A stretch of DNA of 64,000 nucleotides from Linyphia triangularis (lineage: Eukaryota; Arthropoda; Arachnida; Araneae; Linyphiidae). Location of the stretch: the NCBI GenBank assembly GCA_963978545.1, contig OZ021723.1, positions 9,463,593 to 9,527,592 on the forward strand, written 5' to 3'. Both the position numbers and the translations under genes were made by a program. Shown in pieces: positions 28,201 through 42,100 of the stretch (position 1 is the first letter of the stretch; each line of letters begins with the position of its first letter). The notes beneath the pieces were generated by a model. It made no database searches. It was not told where the DNA came from and saw only the letters and a list, made by a program, of their open reading frames with translations.

Positions 28201-30122
28201 CGTCTAAGTGATGTCTAGTTAAGTTGAAGTTTAGTATAGAGAACAAAAGGCTCTAAGGTTTGGCGAGAATTATGTCTTCACTCCACCAAAATGGATTAAA
28301 TACCTATGAGCACTGTGACGATCTACCGTCTAAGTGATGTCTAGTTAAGTTGAAGTTTAGTATAGAGAACAAAAGGCTCTAAGGTTTGGCGAGAATTATG
28401 TCTTCACTCCGCCAAAATGGATTAAATTGTTGCAGTTCCTTATGCGCAGTATTAATATACTCTTAAATAAAGAAAGTAACGATCAGAAACTTGTTTTATT
28501 AACAAACCGTTTATTTGAAAAAAAGGAAAAAGAACTACATGAAAGTAGAAGTTACTAAAAATCAAACCTTGTCAAATCATTTCAAACGGTTACAGTTAAA
28601 ACATTCAACATAAATACCTATGAGCACTGTGACGATCTACCGTCTAAGTGATGTCTAGTTAAGTTGAAGTTTAGTATAGAGAACAAAAGGCTCTAAGGTT
28701 TGGCGAGAATTATGTCTTCACTCCGCCAAAATGGATTAAATTGTTGCAGTTCCTTATGCGCAGTATTAATATACTCTTAAATAAAGAAAGTAACGATCAG
28801 AAACTTGTTTTATTAACAAACCGTTTATTTGAAAAAAAGGAAAAAGAACTACATGAAAGTAGAAGTTACTAAAAATCAAACCTTGTCAAATCATTTCAAA
28901 CGGTTACAGTTAAAACATTCAACATAAATACCTATGAGCACTGTGACGATCTACCGTCTAAGTGATGTCTAGTTATGTTGAAGTTTAGTATAGAGAACAA
29001 AAGGCTCTAAGGTTTGGCGAGAATTATGTCTTCACTCCGCCAAAATGGATTAAATTGTTGCAGTTCCTTATGCGCAGTATTAATATACTCTTAAATAAAG
29101 AAAGTAACGATCAGAAACTTGTTTTATTAACAAACCGTTTATTTGAAAAAAAGGAAAAAGAACTACATGAAAGTAGAAGTTACTAAAAATCAAACCTTGT
29201 CAACTCATTTCAAACGGTTACAGTTAAAACATTCAACATAAATACCTATGAGCACTGTGACGATCTACCGTCTAAGTGATGTCTAGTTAAGTTGAAGTTT
29301 AGTATAGAGAACAAAAGGCTCTAAGGTTTGGCGAGAATTATGTCTTCACTCCGCCAAAATGGATTAAATTGTTGCAGTTCCTTATGCGCAGTATTAATAT
29401 ACTCTTAAATAAAGAAAGTAACGATCAGAAACTTGTTTTATTAACAAACCGTTTATTTGAAAAAAAGGAAAAAGAACTACATGAAAGTAGAAGTTACTAA
29501 AAATCAAACCTTGTCAAATCATTTCAAACGGTTACAGTTAAAACATTCAACATAAATACCTATGAGCACTGTGACGATCTACCGTCTAAGTGATGTCTAG
29601 TTAAGTTGAAGTTTAGTATAGAGAACAAAAGGCTCTAAGGTTTGGCGAGAATTAGGTCTTCACTCCACCAAAATGGATTAAATACCTATGAGCACTGTGA
29701 CGATCTACCGTCTAAGTGATGTCTAGTTAAGTTGAAGTTTAGTATAGAGAACAAAAGGCTCTAAGGTTTGGCGAGAATTATGTCTTCACTCCGCCAAAAT
29801 GGATTAAATTGTTGCAGTTCCTTATGCGCAGTATTAATATACTCTTAAATAAAGAAAGTAACGATCAGAAACTTGTTTTATTAACAAACCGTTTATTTGA
29901 AAAAAAGGAAAAAGAACTACATGAAAGTAGAAGTTACTAAAAATCAAACCTTGTCAAATCATTTCAAACGGTTACAGTTAAAACATTCAACATAAATACC
30001 TATGAGCACTGTGACGATCTACCGTCTAAGTGATGTCTAGTTAAGTTGAAGTTTAGTATAGAGAACAAAAGGCTCTAAGGTTTGGCGAGAATTATGTCTT
30101 CACTCCGCCAAAATGGATTAAA
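25280..30122. repeat. 4.84-kb higher-order block, copy 2 of 3
   Basis: Same run order 7,11,4,1,1,1,2,1 as the block at 2887, with the same diagnostic variants: CTATCGTC near 27508, AAAAGACTCT near 27993, TTATGTTGAAG near 28974 and CAACTCAT near 29203. It is 4843 bp against 4844 bp because of one base deleted in a monomer near 26587. Private changes include TTTCTCGAG near 25869 and CACTCAGCC near 26144, which date after the duplication. Confidence 0.85.
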
Positions 30123-33100
30123 TTGTTGCAGTTAATTATGCGCAGTATTAATATACTCTTAAATAAAGAAAGTAACGATCAGAAACTTGTTTTATTAACA
30201 AACCGTTTATTTGAAAAAAAGGAAAAAGAACTACATGAAAGTAGAAGTTACTAAAAATCAAACCTTGTCAAATCATTTCAAACGGTTACAGTTAAAACAT
30301 TCAACATAAATACCTATGAGCACTGTGACGATCTACCGTCTAAGTGATGTCTAGTTAAGTTGAAGTTTAGTATAGAGAACAAAAGGCTCTTAGGTTTGGC
30401 GAGAATTAGGTCTTCACTCCACCAAAATGGATTAAATACCTATGAGCACTGTGACGATCTACCGTCTAAGTGATGTCTAGTTAAGTTGAAGTTTAGTATA
30501 GAGAACAAAAGGCTCTAAGGTTTGGCGAGAATTATGTCTTCACTCCGCCAAAATGGATTAAATTGTTGCAGTTCCTTATGCACAGTATTAATATACTCTT
30601 AAATAAAGAAAGTAACGATCAGAAACTTGTTTTATTAACAAACCGTTTATTTGAAAAAGAGGAAAAAGAACTACATGAAAGTAGAAGTTACTAAAAATCA
30701 AACCTTGTCAAATCATTTCAAACGGTTACAGTTAAAACATTCAACATAAATACCTATGAGCACTGTGACGATCTACCGTCTAAGTGATGTCTAGTTAAGT
30801 TGAAGTTTAGTATAGAGAACAAAAGGCTCTAAGGTTTGGCGAGAATTATGTCTTCACTCCGCCAAAATGGATTAAATACCTATGAGCACTGTGACGATCT
30901 ACCGTCTAAGTGATGTCTAGTTAAGTTGAAGTTTAGTATAGAGAACAAAAGGCTCTAAGGTTTGGCGAGAATTATGTCTTCACTCCGCCAAAATGGATTA
31001 AATACCTATGAGCACTGTGACGATCTACCGTCTAAGTGATGTCTAGTTAAGTTGAAGTTTAGTATAGAGAACAAAAGGCTCTAAGGTTTGGCGAGAATTA
31101 GGTCTTCACTCCACCAAAATGGATTAAATATCTATGAGCACTGTGACGATCTACCGTCTAAGTGATGTCTAGTTAAGTTGAAGTTTAGTATAGAGAACAA
31201 AAGGCTCTAAGGTTTGGCGAGAATTATGTCTTCACTCCGCCAAAATGGATTAAATTGTTGCAGTTCCTTATGCGCAGTATTAATATACTCTTAAATAAAG
31301 AAAGTAACGATCAGAAACTTGTTTTATTAACAAACCGTTTATTTGAAAAAAAGGAAAAAGAACTACATGAAAGTAGAAGTTACTAAAAATCAAACCTTGT
31401 CAAATCATTTCAAACGGTTACAGTTAAAACATTCAACATAAATACCTATGAGCACTGTGACGATCTACCGTCTAAGTGATGTCTAGTTAAGTTGAAGTTT
31501 AGTATAGAGAACAAAAGGCTCTAAGGTTTGGCGAGAATTATGTCTTCACTCCGCCAAAATGGATTAAATTGTTGCAGTTCCTTATGCGCAGTATTAATAT
31601 ACTCTTAAATAAAGAAAGTAACGATCAGAAACTTGTTTTATTAACAAACCGTTTATTTGAAAAAAAGGAAAAAGAACTACATGAAAGTAGAAGTTACTAA
31701 AAATCAAACCTTGTCAAATCATTTCAAACGGTTACAGTTAAAACATTCAACATAAATACCTATGAGCACTGTGACGATCTACCGTCTAAGTGATGTCTAG
31801 TTATGTTGAAGTTTAGTATAGAGAACAAAAGGCTCTAAGGTTTGGCGAGAATTATGTCTTCACTCCGCCAAAATGGATTAAATTGTTGCAGTTCCTTATG
31901 CGCAGTATTAATATACTCTTAAATAAAGAAAGTAACGATCAGAAACTTGTTTTATTAACAAACCGTTTATTTGAAAAAAAGGAAAAAGAACTACATGAAA
32001 GTAGAAGTTACTAAAAATCAAACCTTATCAACTCATTTCAAACGGTTACAGTTAAAACATTCAACATAAATACCTATGAGCACTGTGACGATCTACCGTC
32101 TAAGTGATGTCTAGTTAAGTTGAAGTTTAGTATAGAGAACAAAAGGCTCTAAGGTTTGGCGAGAATTATGTCTTCACTCCGCCAAAATGGATTAAATTGT
32201 TGCAGTTCCTTATGCGCAGTATTAATATACTCTTAAATAAAGAAAGTAACGATCAGAAACTTGTTTTATTAACAAACCGTTTATTTGAAAAAAAGGAAAA
32301 AGAACTACATGAAAGTAGAAGTTACTAAAAATCAAACCTTGTCAAATCATTTCAAACGGTTACAGTTAAAACATTCAACATAAATACCTATGAGCACTGT
32401 GACGATCTACCGTCTAAGTGATGTCTAGTTAAGTTGAAGTTTAGTATAGAGAACAAAAGGCTCTAAGGTTTGGCGAGAATTAGGTCTTCACTCCACCAAA
32501 ATGGATTAAATACCTATGAGCACTGTGACGATCTACCGTCTAAGTGATGTCTAGTTAAGTTGAAGTTTAGTATAGAGAACAAAAGGCTCTAAGGTTTGGC
32601 GAGAATTATGTCTTCACTCCGCCAAAATGGATTAAATTGTTGCAGTTCCTTATGCGCAGTATTAATATACTCTTAAATAAAGAAAGTAACGATCAGAAAC
32701 TTGTTTTATTAACAAACCGTTTATTTGAAAAAAAGGAAAAAGAACTACATGAAAGTAGAAGTTACTAAAAATCAAACCTTGTCAAATCATTTCAAACGGT
32801 TACAGTTAAAACATTCAACATAAATACCTATGAGCACTGTGACGATCTACCGTCTAAGTGATGTCTAGTTAAGTTGAAGTTTAGTATAGAGAACAAAAGG
32901 CTCTAAGGTTTGGCGAGAATTATGTCTTCACTCCGCCAAAATGGATTAAATTGTTGCAGTTAATTATGCGCAGTATTAATATACTCTTAAATAAAGAAAG
33001 TAACGATCAGAAACTTGTTTTATTAACAAACCGTTTATTTGAAAAAAAGGAAAAAGAACTACATGAAAGTAGAAGTTACTAAAAATCAAACCTTGTCAAA

Positions 33101-36100
33101 TCATTTCAAACGGTTACAGTTAAAACATTCAACATAAATACCTATGAGCACTGTGACGATCTACCGTCTAAGTGATGTCTAGTTAAGTTGAAGTTTAGTA
33201 TAGAGAACAAAAGGCTCTAAGGTTTGGCGAGAATTAGGTCTTCACTCCACCAAAATGGATTAAATACCTATGAGCACTGTGACGATCTACCGTCTAAGTG
33301 ATGTCTAGTTAAGTTGAAGTTTAGTATAGAGAACAAAAGGCTCTAAGGTTTGGCGAGAATTATGTCTTCACTCCGCCAAAATGGATTAAATTGTTGCAGT
33401 TCCTTATGCACAGTATTAATATACTCTTAAATAAAGAAAGTAACGATCAGAAACTTGTTTTATTAACAAACCGTTTATTTGAAAAAAAGGAAAAAGAACT
33501 ACATGAAAGTAGAAGTTACTAAAAATCAAACCTTGTCAAATCATTTCAAACGGTTACAGTTAAAACATTCAACATAAATACCTATGAGCACTGTGACGAT
33601 CTACCGTCTAAGTGATGTCTAGTTAAGTTGAAGTTTAGTATAGAGAACAAAAGGCTCTAAGGTTTGGCGAGAATTAGGTCTTCACTCCACCAAAATGGAT
33701 TAAATACCTATGAGCACTGTGACGATCTACCGTCTAAGTGATGTCTAGTTAAGTTGAAGTTTAGTATAGAGAACAAAAGGCTCTAAGGTTTGGCGAGAAT
33801 TATGTCTTCACTCCGCCAAAATGGATTAAATTGTTGCAGTTCCTTATGCGCAGTATTAATATACTCTTAAATAAAGAAAGTAACGATCAGAAACTTGTTT
33901 TATTAACAAACCGTTTATTTGAAAAAAAGGAAAAAGAACTACATGAAAGTAGAAGTTACTAAAAATCAAACTTTGTCAAATCATTTCAAACGGTTACAGT
34001 TAAAACATTCAACATAAATACCTATGAGCACTGTGACGATGTACCGTCTAAGTGATGTCTAGTTAAGTTGAAGTTTAGTATAGAGAACAAAAGGCTCTAA
34101 GGTTTGGCGAGAATTATGTCTTCACTCCGCCAAAATGGATTAAATTGTTGCAGTTAATTATGCGCAGTATTAATATACTCTTAAATAAAGAAAGTAACGA
34201 TCAGAAACTTGTTTTATTAACAAACCGTTTATTTGAAAAAAAGGAAAAAGAACTACATGAAAGTAGAAGTTACTAAAAATCAAACCTTGTCAAATCATTT
34301 CAAACGGTTACAGTTAAAACATTCAACATAAATACCTATGAGCACTGTGACGATCTACCGTCTAAGTGATGTCTAGTTAAGTTGAAGTTTAGTATAGAGA
34401 ACAAAAGGCTCTAAGGTTTGGCGAGAATTAGGTCTTCACTCCACCAAAATGGATTAAATACCTATGAGCACTGTGACGATCTACCGTCTAAGTGATGTCT
34501 AGTTAAGTTGAAGTTTAGTATAGAGAACAAAAGGCTCTAAGGTTTGGCGAGAATTATGTCTTCACTCCGCCAAAATGGATTAAATTGTTGCAGTTCCTTA
34601 TGCACAGTATTAATATACTCTTAAATAAAGAAAGTAACGATCAGAAACTTGTTTTATTAACAAACCGTTTATTTGAAAAAGAGGAAAAAGAACTACATGA
34701 AAGTAGAAGTTACTAAAAATCAAACCTTGTCAAATCATTTCAAACGGTTACAGTTAAAACATTCAACATAAATACCTATGAGCACAGTGACGATCTACCG
34801 TCTAAGTGATGTCTAGTTAAGTTGAAGTTTAGTATAGAGAACAAAAGGCTCTAAGGTTTGGCGAGAATTATGTCTTCACTCCGCCAAAATGGATTAAATA
34901 CCTATGAGCACTGTGACGATCTACCGTCTAAGTGATGTCTAGTTAAGTTGAAGTTTAGTATAGAGAACAAAAGGCTCTAAGGTTTGGCGAGAATTATGTC
35001 TTCACTCCGCCAAAATGGATTAAATACCTATGAGCACTGTGACGATCTACCGTCTAAGTGGTGTCTAGTTAAGTTGAAGTTTAGTATAGAGAACAAAAGG
35101 CTCTAAGGTTTGGCGAGAATTATGTCTTCACTCCGCCAAAATGGATTAAATACCTATGAGCACTGTGACGATCTACCGTCTAAGTGATGTCTAGTTAAGT
35201 TGAAGTTTAGTATAGAGAACAAAAGGCTCTAAGGTTTGGCGAGAATTAGGTCTTCACTCCACCAAAATGGATTAAATATCTATGAGCACTGTGACGATCT
35301 ACCGTCTAAGTGATGTCTAGTTAAGTTGAAGTTTAGTATAGAGAACAAAAGGCTCTAAGGTTTGGCGAGAATTATGTCTTCACTCCGCCAAAATGGATTA
35401 AATTGTTGCAGTTCCTTATGCGCAGTATTAATATACTCTTAAATAAAGAAAGTAACGATCAGAAACTTGTTTTATTAACAAACCGTTTATTTGAAAAAAA
35501 GGAAAAAGAACTACATGAAAGTAGAAGTTACTAAAAATCAAACCTTGTCAAATCATTTCAAACGGTTACAGTTAAAACATTCAACATAAATACCTATGAG
35601 CACTGTGACGATCTACCGTCTAAGTGATGTCTAGTTAAGTTGAAGTTTAGTATAGAGAACAAAAGGCTCTAAGGTTTGGCGAGAATTATGTCTTCACTCC
35701 GCCAAAATGGATTAAATTGTTGCAGTTCCTTATGCGCAGTATTAATATACTCTTAAATAAAGAAAGTAACGATCAGAAACTTGTTTTATTAACAAACCGT
35801 TTATTTGAAAAAAAGGAAAAAGAACTACATGAAAGTAGAAGTTACTAAAAATCAAACCTTGTCAAATCATTTCAAACGGTTACAGTTAAAACATTCAACA
35901 TAAATACCTATGAGCACTGTGACGATCTACCGTCTAAGTGATGTCTAGTTATGTTGAAGTTTAGTATAGAGAACAAAAGGCTCTAAGGTTTGGCGAGAAT
36001 TATGTCTTCACTCCGCCAAAATGGATTAAATTGTTGCAGTTCCTTATGCGCAGTATTAATATACTCTTAAATAAAGAAAGTAACGATCAGAAACTTGTTT

Positions 36101-39100
36101 TATTAACAAACCGTTTATTTGAAAAAAAGGAAAAAGAACTACATGAAAGTAGAAGTTACTAAAAATCAAACCTTGTCAACTCATTTCAAACGGTTACAGT
36201 TAAAACATTCAACATAAATACCTATGAGCACTGTGACGATCTACCGTCTAAGTGATGTCTAGTTAAGTTGAAGTTTAGTATAGAGAACAAAAGGCTCTAA
36301 GGTTTGGCGAGAATTATGTCTTCACTCCGCCAAAATGGATTAAATTGTTGCAGTTCCTTATGCGCAGTATTAATATACTCTTAAATAAAGAAAGTAACGA
36401 TCAGAAACTTGTTTTATTAACAAACCGTTTATTTGAAAAAAAGGAAAAAGAACTACATGAAAGTAGAAGTTACTAAAAATCAAACCTTGTCAAATCATTT
36501 CAAACGGTTACAGTTAAAACATTCAACATAAATACCTATGAGCACTGTGACGATCTACCGTCTAAGTGATGTCTAGTTAAGTTGAAGTTTAGTATAGAGA
36601 ACAAAAGGCTCTAAGGTTTGGCGAGAATTAGGTCTTCACTCCACCAAAATGGATTAAATACCTATGAGCACTGTGACGATCTACCGTCTAAGTGATGTCT
36701 AGTTAAGTTGAAGTTTAGTATAGAGAACAAAAGGCTCTAAGGTTTGGCGAGAATTATGTCTTCACTCCGCCAAAATGGATTAAATTGTTGCAGTTCCTTA
36801 TGCGCAGTATTAATATACTCTTAAATAAAGAAAGTAACGATCAGAAACTTGTTTTATTAACAAACCGTTTATTTGAAAAAAAGGAAAAAGAACTACATGA
36901 AAGTAGAAGTTACTAAAAATCAAACCTTGTCAAATCATTTCAAACGGTTACAGTTAAAACATTCAACATAAATACCTATGAGCACTGTGACGATCTACCG
37001 TCTAAGTGATGTCTAGTTAAGTTGAAGTTTAGTATAGAGAACAAAAGGCTCTAAGGTTTGGCGAGAATTATGTCTTCACTCCGCCAAAATGGATTAAATT
37101 GTTGCAGTTAATTATGCGCAGTATTAATATACTCTTAAATAAAGAAAGTAACGATCAGAAACTTGTTTTATTAACAAACCGTTTATTTGAAAAAAAGGAA
37201 AAAGAACTACATGAAAGTAGAAGTTACTAAAAATCAAACCTTGTCAAATCATTTCAAACGGTTACAGTTAAAACATTCAACATAAATACCTATGAGCACT
37301 GTGACGATCTACCGTCTAAGTGATGTCTAGTTAAGTTGAAGTTTAGTATAGAGAACAAAAGGCTCTAAGGTTTGGCGAGAATTAGGTCTTCACTCCACCA
37401 AAATGGATTAAATACCTATGAGCACTGTGACGATCTACCGTCTAAGTGATGTCTAGTTAAGTTGAAGTTTAGTATAGAGAACAAAAGGCTCTAAGGTTTG
37501 GCGAGAATTATGTCTTCACTCCGCCAAAATGGATTAAATTGTTGCAGTTCCTTATGCACAGTATTAATATACTCTTAAATAAAGAAAGTAACGATCAGAA
37601 ACTTGTTTTATTAACAAACCGTTTATTTGAAAAAAAGGAAAAAGAACTACATGAAAGTAGAAGTTACTAAAAATCAAACCTTGTCAAATCATTTCAAACG
37701 GTTACAGTTAAAACATTCAACATAAATACCTATGAGCACTGTGACGATCTACCGTCTAAGTGATGTCTAGTTAAGTTGAAGTTTAGTATAGAGAACAAAA
37801 GGCTCTAAGGTTTGGCGAGAATTATGTCTTCACTCCGCCAAAATGAATTAAATACCTATGAGCACTGTGACGATCTACCGTCTAAGTGATGTCTAGTTAA
37901 GTTGAAGTTTAGTATAGAGAACAAAAGGCTCTAAGGTTTGGCGAGAATTATGTCTTCACTCCGCCAAAATGGATTAAATACCTATGAGCACTGTGACGAT
38001 CTACCGTCTAAGTGATGTCTAGTTAAGTTGAAGTTTAGTATAGAGAACAAAAGGCTCTAAGGTTTGGCGAGAATTATGTCTTCACTCCGCCAAAATGGAT
38101 TAAATACCTATGAGCACTGTGACGATCTACCGTCTAAGTGATGTCTAGTTAAGTTGAAGTTTAGTATAGAGAACAAAAGGCTCTAAGGTTTGGCGAGAAT
38201 TAGGTCTTCACTCCACCAAAATGGATTAAATATCTATGAGCACTGTGACGATCTACCGTCTAAGTGATGTCTAGTTAAGTTGAAGTTTAGTATAGAGAAC
38301 AAAAGGCTCTAAGGTTTGGCGAGAATTATGTCTTCACTCCGCCAAAATGGATTAAATTGTTGCAGTTCCTTATGCGCAGTATTAATATACTCTTAAATAA
38401 AGAAAGTAACGATCAGAAACTTGTTTTATTAACAAACCGTTTATTTGAAAAAAAGGAAAAAGAACTACATGAAAGTAGAAGTTACTAAAAATCAAACCTT
38501 GTCAAATCATTTCAAACGGTTACAGTTAAAACATTCAACATAAATACCTATGAGCACTGTGACGATCTACCGTCTAAGTGATGTCTAGTTAAGTTGAAGT
38601 TTAGTATAGAGAACAAAAGGCTCTAAGGTTTGGCGAGAATTATGTCTTCACTCCGCCAAAATGGATTAAATACATATGAGCACTGTGACGATCTACCGTC
38701 TAAGTGATGTCTAGTTAAGTTGAAGTTTAGTATAGAGAAAAAAAGGCTCTAAGGTTTGGCGAGAATTATGTCTTCACTCCGCCAAAATGGATTAAATACC
38801 TATGAGCACTGTGACGATCTACCGTCTAAGTGATGTCTAGTTAAGTTGAAGTTTAGTATAGAGAACAAAAGGCTCTAAGGTTTGGCGAGAATTATGTCTT
38901 CACTCCGCCAAAATGGATTAAATACCTATGAGCACTGTGACGATCTACCGTCTAAGTGATGTCTAGTTAAGTTGAAGTTTAGTATAGAAAACAAAAGGCT
39001 CTAAGGTTTGGCGAAAATTATGTCTTCACTCCGCCAAAATGGATTAAATACCTATGAGCACTGTGACGATCTACCGTCTAAGTGATGTCTAGTTAAGTTG

Positions 39101-42100
39101 AAGTTTAGTATAGAGAACAAAAGGCTCTAAGGTTTGGCGAGAATTATGTCTTCACTCCGCCAAAATGGATTAAATACCTATGAGCACAGTGACGATCTAC
39201 CGTCTAAGTGATGTCTAGTTAAGTTGAAGTTTAGTATAGAGAACAAAAGGCTCTAAGGTTTGGCGAGAATTATGTCTTCACTCCGCCAAAATGGATTAAA
39301 TACCTATGAGCACTGTGACGATCTACCGTCTAAGTGATGTCTAGTTAAGTTGAAGTTTAGTATAGAGAACAAAAGGCTCTAAGGTTTGGCGAGAATTATG
39401 TCTTCACTCCGCCAAAATGGATTAAATTGTTGCAGTTCCTTATGCGCAGTATTAATATACTCTTAAATAAAGAAAGTAACGATCAGAAACTTGTTTTATT
39501 AACAAACCGTTTATTTGAAAAAAAGGAAAAAGAACTACATGAAAGTAGAAGTTACTAAAAATCAAACCTTGTCAAATCATTTCAAACGGTTACAGTTAAA
39601 ACATTCAACATAAATACCTATGAGCACTGTGACGATCTACCGTCTAAGTGATGTCTAGTTAAGTTGAAGTTTAGTATAGAGAACAAAAGGCTCTAAGGTT
39701 TGGCGAGAATTATGTCTTCACTCCGCCAAAATGGATTAAATACCTATGAGCACTGTGACGATCTACCGTCTAAGTGATGTCTAGTTAAGTTGAAGTTTAG
39801 TATAGAGAAAAAAAGGCTCTAAGGTTTGGCGAGAATTATGTCTTCACTCCGCCAAAATGGATTAAATACCTATGAGCACTGTGACGATCTACCGTCTAAG
39901 TGATGTCTAGTTAAGTTGAAGTTTAGTATAGAGAACAAAAGGCTCTAAGGTTTGGCGAGAATTATGTCTTCACTCCGCCAAAATGGATTAAATACCTATG
40001 AGCACTGTGACGATCTACCGTCTAAGTGATGTCTAGTTAAGTTGAAGTTTAGTATAGAGAACAAAAGGCTCTAAGGTTTGGCGAGAATTATGTCTTCACT
40101 CCGCCAAAATGGATTAAATACCTATGAGCACTGTGACGATCTACCGTCTAAGTGATGTCTAGTTAAGTTGAAGTTTAGTATAGAGAACAAAAGGCTCTAA
40201 GGTTTGGCGAGAATTATGTCTTCACTCCGCCAAAATGGATTAAATACCTATGAGCACTGTGACGATCTACCGTCTAAGTGATGTCTAGTTAAGTTGAAGT
40301 TTAGTATAGAGAACAAAAGGCTCTAAGGTTTGGCGAGAATTATGTCTTCACTCCGCCAAAATGGATTAAATACCTATGAGCACTGTGACGATCTACCGTC
40401 TAAGTGATGTCTAGTTAAGTTGAAGTTTAGTATAGAGAACAAAAGGCTCTAAGGTTTGGCGAGAATTATGTCTTCACTCCGCCAAAATGGATTAAATACC
40501 TATGAGCACTGTGACGATCTACCGTCTAAGTGATGTCTAGTTAAGTTGAAGTTTAGTATAGAGAACAAAAGGCTCTAAGGTTTGGCGAGAATTATGTCTT
40601 CACTCCGCCAAAATGGATTAAATACCTATGAGCACTGTGACGATCTACCGTCTAAGTGATGTCTAGTTAAGTTGAAGTTTAGTATAGAGAACAAAAGGCT
40701 CTAAGGTTTGGCGAGAATTATGTCTTCACTCCGCCAAAATGGATTAAATACCTATGAGCACTGTGACGATCTATCGTCTAAGTGATGTCTAGTTAAGTTG
40801 AAGTTTAGTATAGAGAACAAAAGGCTCTAAGGTTTGGCGAGAATTATGTCTTCACTCCACCAAAATGGATTAAATACCTATGAGCACTGTGACGATCTAC
40901 CGTCTAAGTGATGTCTAGTTAAGTTGAAGTTTAGTATAGAGAACAAAAGGCTCTAAGGTTTGGCGAGAATTATGTCTTCACTCCGCCAAAATGGATTAAA
41001 TTGTTGCAGTTCCTTATGCGCAGTATTAATATACTCTTAAATAAAGAAAGTAACGATCAGAAACTTGTTTTATTAACAAACCGTTTATTTGAAAAAAAGG
41101 AAAAAGAACTACATGAAAGTAGAAGTTACTAAAAATCAAACCTTGTCAAATCATTTCAAACGGTTACAGTTAAAACATTCAACATAAATACCTATGAGCA
41201 CTGTGACGATCTACCGTCTAAGTGATGTCTAGTTAAGTTGAAGTTTAGTATAGAGAACAAAAGACTCTAAGGTTTGGCGAGAATTATGTCTTCACTCCGC
41301 CAAAATGGATTAAATACCTATGAGCAATGTGACGATCTACCGTCTAAGTGATGTCTAGTTAAGTTGAAGTTTAGTATAGAGAACAAAAGGCTCTAAGGTT
41401 TGGCGAGAATTATGTCTTCACTCCGCCAAAATGGATTAAATACCTATGAGCACTGTGACGATCTACCGTCTAAGTGATGTCTAGTTAAGTTGAAGTTTAG
41501 TATAGAGAACAAAAGGCTCTAAGGTTTGGCGAGAATTATGTCTTCACTCCACCAAAATGGATTAAATACCTATGAGCACTGTGACGATCTACCGTCTAAG
41601 TGATGTCTAGTTAAGTTGAAGTTTAGTATAGAGAACAAAAGGCTCTAAGGTTTGGCGAGAATTATGTCTTCACTCCGCCAAAATGGATCAAATTGTTGCA
41701 GTTCCTTATGCGCAGTATTAATATACTCTTAAATAAAGAAAGTAACGATCAGAAACTTGTTTTATTAACAAACCGTTTATTTGAAAAAAAGGAAAAAGAA
41801 CTACATGAAAGTAGAAGTTACTAAAAATCAAACCTTGTCAAATCATTTCAAACGGTTACAGTTAAAACATTCAACATAAATACCTATGAGCACTGTGACG
41901 ATCTACCGTCTAAGTGATGTCTAGTTAAGTTGAAGTTTAGTATAGAGAACAAAAGGCTCTAAGGTTTGGCGAGAATTATGTCTTCACTCCGCCAAAATGG
42001 ATTAAATTGTTGCAGTTCCTTATGCGCAGTATTAATATACTCTTAAATAAAGAAAGTAACGATCAGAAACTTGTTTTATTAACAAACCGTTTATTTGAAA